From NCBI RefSeq assembly GCF_910592395.1, contig NC_088319.1, positions 2,106,001 to 2,170,000 of the forward strand: a stretch of 64,000 bases of DNA. The letters are read 5' to 3'. Within the stretch, counting starts at the first letter, position 1, and each line of letters opens with the position of its first letter. Made by a program: the position numbers and the translations under genes. Source of the stretch: Lineus longissimus (lineage: Eukaryota; Nemertea; Pilidiophora; Heteronemertea; Lineidae). The notes under the pieces were generated by a model. That model was not told the origin of the DNA and did no database searches. It saw only the letters and a program-made list of their open reading frames with translations. This document shows positions 36,101 through 42,100 of this stretch, in pieces.

Positions 36101-39100
36101 AGCTTCCGCTAGTTCTGAAATGCTTTGACCACTGCGTGTTACATGTATATCCTTCCTGAGTGTATGGTACCACAGCAATTTTAAGACTTGAAGCCAACAT
36201 GCACCAGACTCCAGAACATGCCAGCATTAGTTATAAGACCTAAAGAGTCAGTATGACCCCCTATCCTATAAGAATTGTGATGTAATATTGAAGCACCAAA
36301 GTCAACATGCCCCTCCCTCCAACTCAGTACAAGACCCCTGACTCCAGAACATGCCAGGAATTGGTGAGGCCCCAAGCCAACATGTCTCACGTACATACCA
36401 GCATCTGGTGAGACTGAAAGAGTCACCATCACTTCCAGTGCTATTAAAATCAGATGGCAGCTGAAGTGAATAGCATGTGCCTACCCACCAACTCGAGTAT
36501 ATGCCTTCATTTGTTGTGACCCATAAAGCCCCCAGAAACATAACTGAGAACTAGAGTCAAGCCCCCCTACCCCTGACCACGTCGCTTCACACCAGTATTT
36601 GTTCAGACCCCAAGCCAACAAGACTCTATAAGAGTCACATGGCAGCATTATTGCGACTCGAGGTCACGAAAGTAACCTTTAGATCATTGCATATTGATCC
36701 AAAACAGTGTAATATTGGCGGTATTTCTGTAGACGCTGATCACGAAGCTCCAGATTAAGCTACGCTACGGTGTTCTCCGTGTGTTATAGTGTGATGGTAG
36801 AGAGAGATAAACGGTGTCGTTTCATGATGCTAATTGCCGGCTGCTGATTGGAGGATTTGTCATGGGATCGGTAAGCCGCTTTCCATCAGACGCTAAAATC
36901 TAATCGAAGCCTTATGACGGTCATTATGTTAACGAGGTGAGACGCATTAAAGGAGCAGCTGAATAATTTTATACCGGCTGCCCTGTCATCTTCCCATCAT
37001 CAAATTCACATAAATTGGAAAATACAAAATCTGACTACACTTTTCCAATCTTAATTCTGACTGGAACTGAGCGAGCCCTCTGTGCAGTGATCATCTTTGT
37101 GCAGATCAATGCATTGACAATGCTCTGCCTGGAGCTGTGGACGGCTGCAAAGACATCACGTCAGTGCTCAGCCCCGCGATTATGACGACAATGGCAATGT
37201 CGTGAAATTCGTAAAAATAAAACGCCCATGAACATTTGGTGGTTTACCGAACCTGGGTGTTTCTGTTATTGGCAGGGGATGATGAACTAGTCCCAAGAGG
37301 GTATGTCATCATTGGCAGATATATGATATATTGGGTCTGTCACTCCGATGATGATGGCTACGAGAGGTGACTGAGCACTATCCAAGCATCGAAACAAATC
37401 ACCCAAATGGAACACAACGCCAACACAGCAATCTTTTGCCGTGACAAAAAACAAGAGAATCTAACAGAATACAGTATTTTCTTGCATCGCTTCAATTCTG
37501 AGGATGTGCAGCAGAATGAAGCTGCTGACATCCTGTTCCCCAACGGAGAAACAATTCATTAATTCAACATGAATAAGTCATGTTATACGGTCCCTGGTGA
37601 GAACATGTCTTATAAATTCATTAAGGTAGGTACGATTAATGGAGGCAAACACCTCTTTCACAAGTTCTAAAGTCGACCTGTCGCGCAGCAGATGTGAAGT
37701 GCATCGCAGAAGAGTGATTTTATCACAGCGATGAGCAATAATCATTGCAACAAAAAGAACGTTGAAAATTCCTCTTGTCTGCAGAAAGTCATTACAAGAT
37801 GAAGTCTTGTAGTGTACAGACGAAAAAATTTAAGAAACACTCTTGAAGATGTTTTGTTTCTCTCGAAGTAAGGTGATACAGATGCAACCTCAGTGCAATC
37901 TACACCTTGGTTCCATGCAACCTCAGCGCAATCTACACCTTGGTTGCATGCAACCTCAGTGCAATCTACACCTTGGTTGCATGCAACCTCAGTGCAATCT
38001 ACACCTTGGTTCCATGCAACCTCAGCGCAATCTACACCTTGGTTCCATGCAACCTCAGTGCAATCTACACCTTGGTTGCATGCAACCTCAGCGCAATCTA
38101 CACCTTGGTTGCATGCAACCTCAGCGCAATCTACACCTTGGTTCCATGCAACCTCAGTGCAATCTACACCTTGGTTCCATGCAACCTCAGTGCAATCTAC
38201 ACCTTGGTTGCATGCAACCTCAGTGCAATCTACACCTTGGTTCCATGCAACCTCAGTGCAATCTACACCTTGGTTCCATGCAACCTCAGCGCAATCTACA
38301 CCTTGGTTCCATGCAACCTCAGCGCAATCTACACCTTGGTTCCATGCAACCTCAGCGCAATCTACACCTTGGTTGCATGCAACCTCAGCGCAATCTACAC
38401 CTTGGTTCCATGCAACCTCAGTGCAATCTACACCTTGGTTCCATGCAACCTCAGCGCAATCTACACCTTGGTTGCATGCAACCTCAGCGCAATCTACACC
38501 TTGGTTGCATGCAACCTCAGCGCAATCTACACCTTGGTTGCAATGCAACCTCAGCGCAATCTACACCTTGGTTGCATGCAACCTCAGCGCAATCAACACC
38601 TTGGTTGCATGCAACCTCAGTGCAATCTAGACCTTGGTTTCTTCTATGTTCTGACCACAATCTACGTAGCCTTCGTGAGACCTACTTGTTAGAGTAGCAA
38701 TCTCTACCCCACTCGACTGACAGATCGACTTTTACCTCAAAAGCTAGGTTATCAAAACTGATAGCAAAAAGCTCCAGTCCGACAGTAATTGAAATAAATG
38801 ACAGCCTTGCAATCTCTATGCTAATTGAAAAGAACCGTTTTATCAAATCATTGATTGAAACATGTGGGGAAAAGTCTATAAATGGTAGCGATATGATTCT
38901 GGTGAGAGCTTGCTCCGTCTGGAACAATTTACAGAATCACCCTGTAGAATTGAAATCCTGAACTCCGGGCATGATGGGCCAGGTCCAGGTTCCAAATCAT
39001 CTTGAATTTGTAAATTCCGAGCCTCTCGATAATTTCCTCGCAAAAATGGCTCTCCCATGGCATACTTGAATATGGTTTTATTTAACTGACGCATAAATTC

Positions 39101-42100
39101 GGATCGAGACTACTTAAAGGCTTCCTTGGACTGATTTCGAGCACCATATCTCTGACAAGGTGGCCTGACGGACCAGAAGATCGTAAAGCTGAACCATGGA
39201 CAACAAAAGCAAAGTCGTCACAAGATTGCCTTTTACGTCGTATGAATCTCTGTCCCAGCAGGCATTGTCACAAGTCCCAAACCCTCAACAACGCAATGAC
39301 GTCTTTCTTGGAGACATCATCTTTTGTCAACATTGTGTTCCTCCGATACTCATAGACGCACCAGCAGAAATTCTCTTGTTCACGGACAGGGTTTTTTTGT
39401 GGAGAAATCTGCTTGTAGTAGTTGTATGACACCCTCCGGGTACAGTATTTAAGAATCATGAGAGTCTCCTGCTGCTAGCTCTGCTAACTAGCCCAATCAT
39501 CATCTTGCAACATAAACCTTTCACTACCCACCGACACAAAACGCCAGCCACATTTTTTCGCCAGATGCTGACTCACCTGACAAGTCTTATGCAAACAGAC
39601 AGAAAGGATAAAGTGCTTATTGCAAATTCAGATGGAATGGCGGTGGGCTTTTAGGCAGATTACAAGTTTATCTTGGCTGTATTGTTGACAATGCTAGACA
39701 TAGTAGAAGGCAGAAGGCGTCCAGACGTTAATGGTCAAGATTGTAAGAGAGGTAGTTGAAGGCTTTTAGGGAGATAGCTTGTCTGAAAGCTCGTTCGTGG
39801 AATGAGACATAAAACTGTGGCTTCTTGTATCTGATGTCCACCTGAGCAACCAAAAGACCTCAGAACATGGGAAACTAAGTCATTAGCAATATTAGCATGG
39901 ACTCTACATTTGGACAAAGTCAGAATTATCAGGGCCAATGAACCCAATAGCATGCCGCGAAGTTACTATTTATAGCTCACAAGATCATTTGCATAAGATA
40001 TTGATGACGTTTTAGTCACGTGACAGGCGGACATCGACACTTATTTCTACGCATTTGAGCTTATTTCAAAGTCAATTATCTTTGACCCTGCATTGTTTTT
40101 ATCATGAATGATACCATAGAGTCAGAGAGAGAAATATTCAGAACAATTATGTAGTATTTCCAACACTCGGACATGTGCCAGATTGAATCTAACTGCCCTA
40201 GTTAGAAAGCCTGAATCCATTACGAAGCCGCATTTTGTCCGACATTGCCTGTAATTCAGCGATGGGGAAATAGAGGGCAGCAGCTGCAGTGACGTCATCT
40301 TCGCGGAATGCTATTGGAGCCAGGGCAAATTTCCAGGCACAGGGATGTCCATCTTGAAAGAATGGCAATAGAAGGCTTTAAGAGAAATAGCAAATCTATT
40401 TGTTTTTTTTAATGGATTTGCATCCTGTACCTTTTAGCAATGTATACGCACATTCACCACGCTACATCTAATCTGAAAATGGACAAACATCGAAAATCTT
40501 AGCAAAGTGGGGTTCAGGGTCAGATTGGGAGATCATTCCTCTGGTACCACTAGCCGCTGGTCACATATATCATTTAGCTACACACTGAATGTGCCTCACT
40601 GCTAGCAGCTGGCCACGTATCTTTGAAAGCTACTGACTGAATGTGACATAAGTAATCCAAATGGATAGAAAGGATAAGGCTCTTGCTGCGCACTGTGATA
40701 GAACTGCGGTGGAAAGCTTATAGGCAGATCGCAAATCTAGGTCTGTGATGTTAGTGTAGTATTAGTTTGAGATGGCAATTCATAGTGAATGAGTCAAACC
40801 TTTGATACACCTATCATGTCTATGTGACCGAAATATTTCATGATATTTGGGTGTAAAATAAGCTCACACACCTACAAAACAGCCATAGGGTCTTCAAAGA
40901 TTTTCTTACCGTTAGAAATCATGCCGCAATCACCTCCAATGTAAATCATTAGGTGTTTCCCGCCTAATCATCCAACCGATCTCAATATGCCGCCAAGCTT
41001 TAAAACGTACCAATTGCATAATTAGATTTAGCTTCGCCGACTGAGCAGTTTCACTAGGAAGTGGAAAGGAAATGAACTGCCGAGACGATTTTAATGAAAT
41101 TTTCCCCCAACGGATGAAAGCTGGGAACACCACTGAAAGAACTGCAAGCGGGTTGGTCTGACATTTTCTTGCAAGCTCTATCAGTATTTCAGCCCTCCTT
41201 CGACACTGTTGCAGCCTGTAACCAACACAATCTGCTGAAAGATAAATGCTTATTTTCGGTCCGATTTCGAAAATTCAAAGTTATACGGAGGGCTGATTGA
41301 GAGGCACAGCTATTTTAATTTCTGCGGTCAAGTGAAGCCCTGCCCCTACTATGGATTGGCAAAACAAAATCCTCCAAGAATTGGAACGACTTATCCCTTG
41401 CTCAGAAGCCTACCAACTTCCACATGTACGGAACAGTTCAATACCAAACTCACAGCACTATGACCTCAGCCTCCACATGAGAAGACCATTCGTATGATTG
41501 TAATGGCAGGCAGAGGAAACAAGAGACCCGGAGGAAACCAACGCGGTCAATAAGAGTAGACCTCTTCAACATGTGGACGTGCATAGACCAGAGTCAAACC
41601 CACAACCTCAGAGATAACAGGCACTGATGTCAGTTGTAGTTTTAGAACTATGACACTCTGACACCCTGGGCAAGCAAAAGGCCATCTTGGATCCGAATCC
41701 CGAGGCAGCACATCAGTTCAGAGAACACTTTTACCAGTTTGTCATTCTGACAGCCCGAGTACTAAAGCAAAAGGCCATCATGGATCTGAATCCCGAGGCA
41801 GCACATCAGTTCAGAGAACACTTTTACCAGTTTGTCATTCTGACAGCCCGAGTACTAAAGCAAAAGGCCATCATGGATCCGAATCCCGAGGCAGCACATC
41901 AGTTCAGAGAACAATTTTACCAGTTTGTCATTCTGACAGCCCGAGTATGAAAGCAAAAGGCCATCTTGGATCCGAATCCCGAGGCAGCACGTCAGTTCAG
42001 AGAATAATTTTACCAGTTTGTCATTCTGACAGCCCGAGTACTAAAGCAAAAGGACATCTTGGATCCAAATCCCGAGGCAGCCTGTCAGTTCAGAGAACAA

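Noticed and set aside
37742-38697. Long ORFs of 245-284 codons on both strands
   Set aside because: All come from the 33-bp repeat, which is open in several frames at once.
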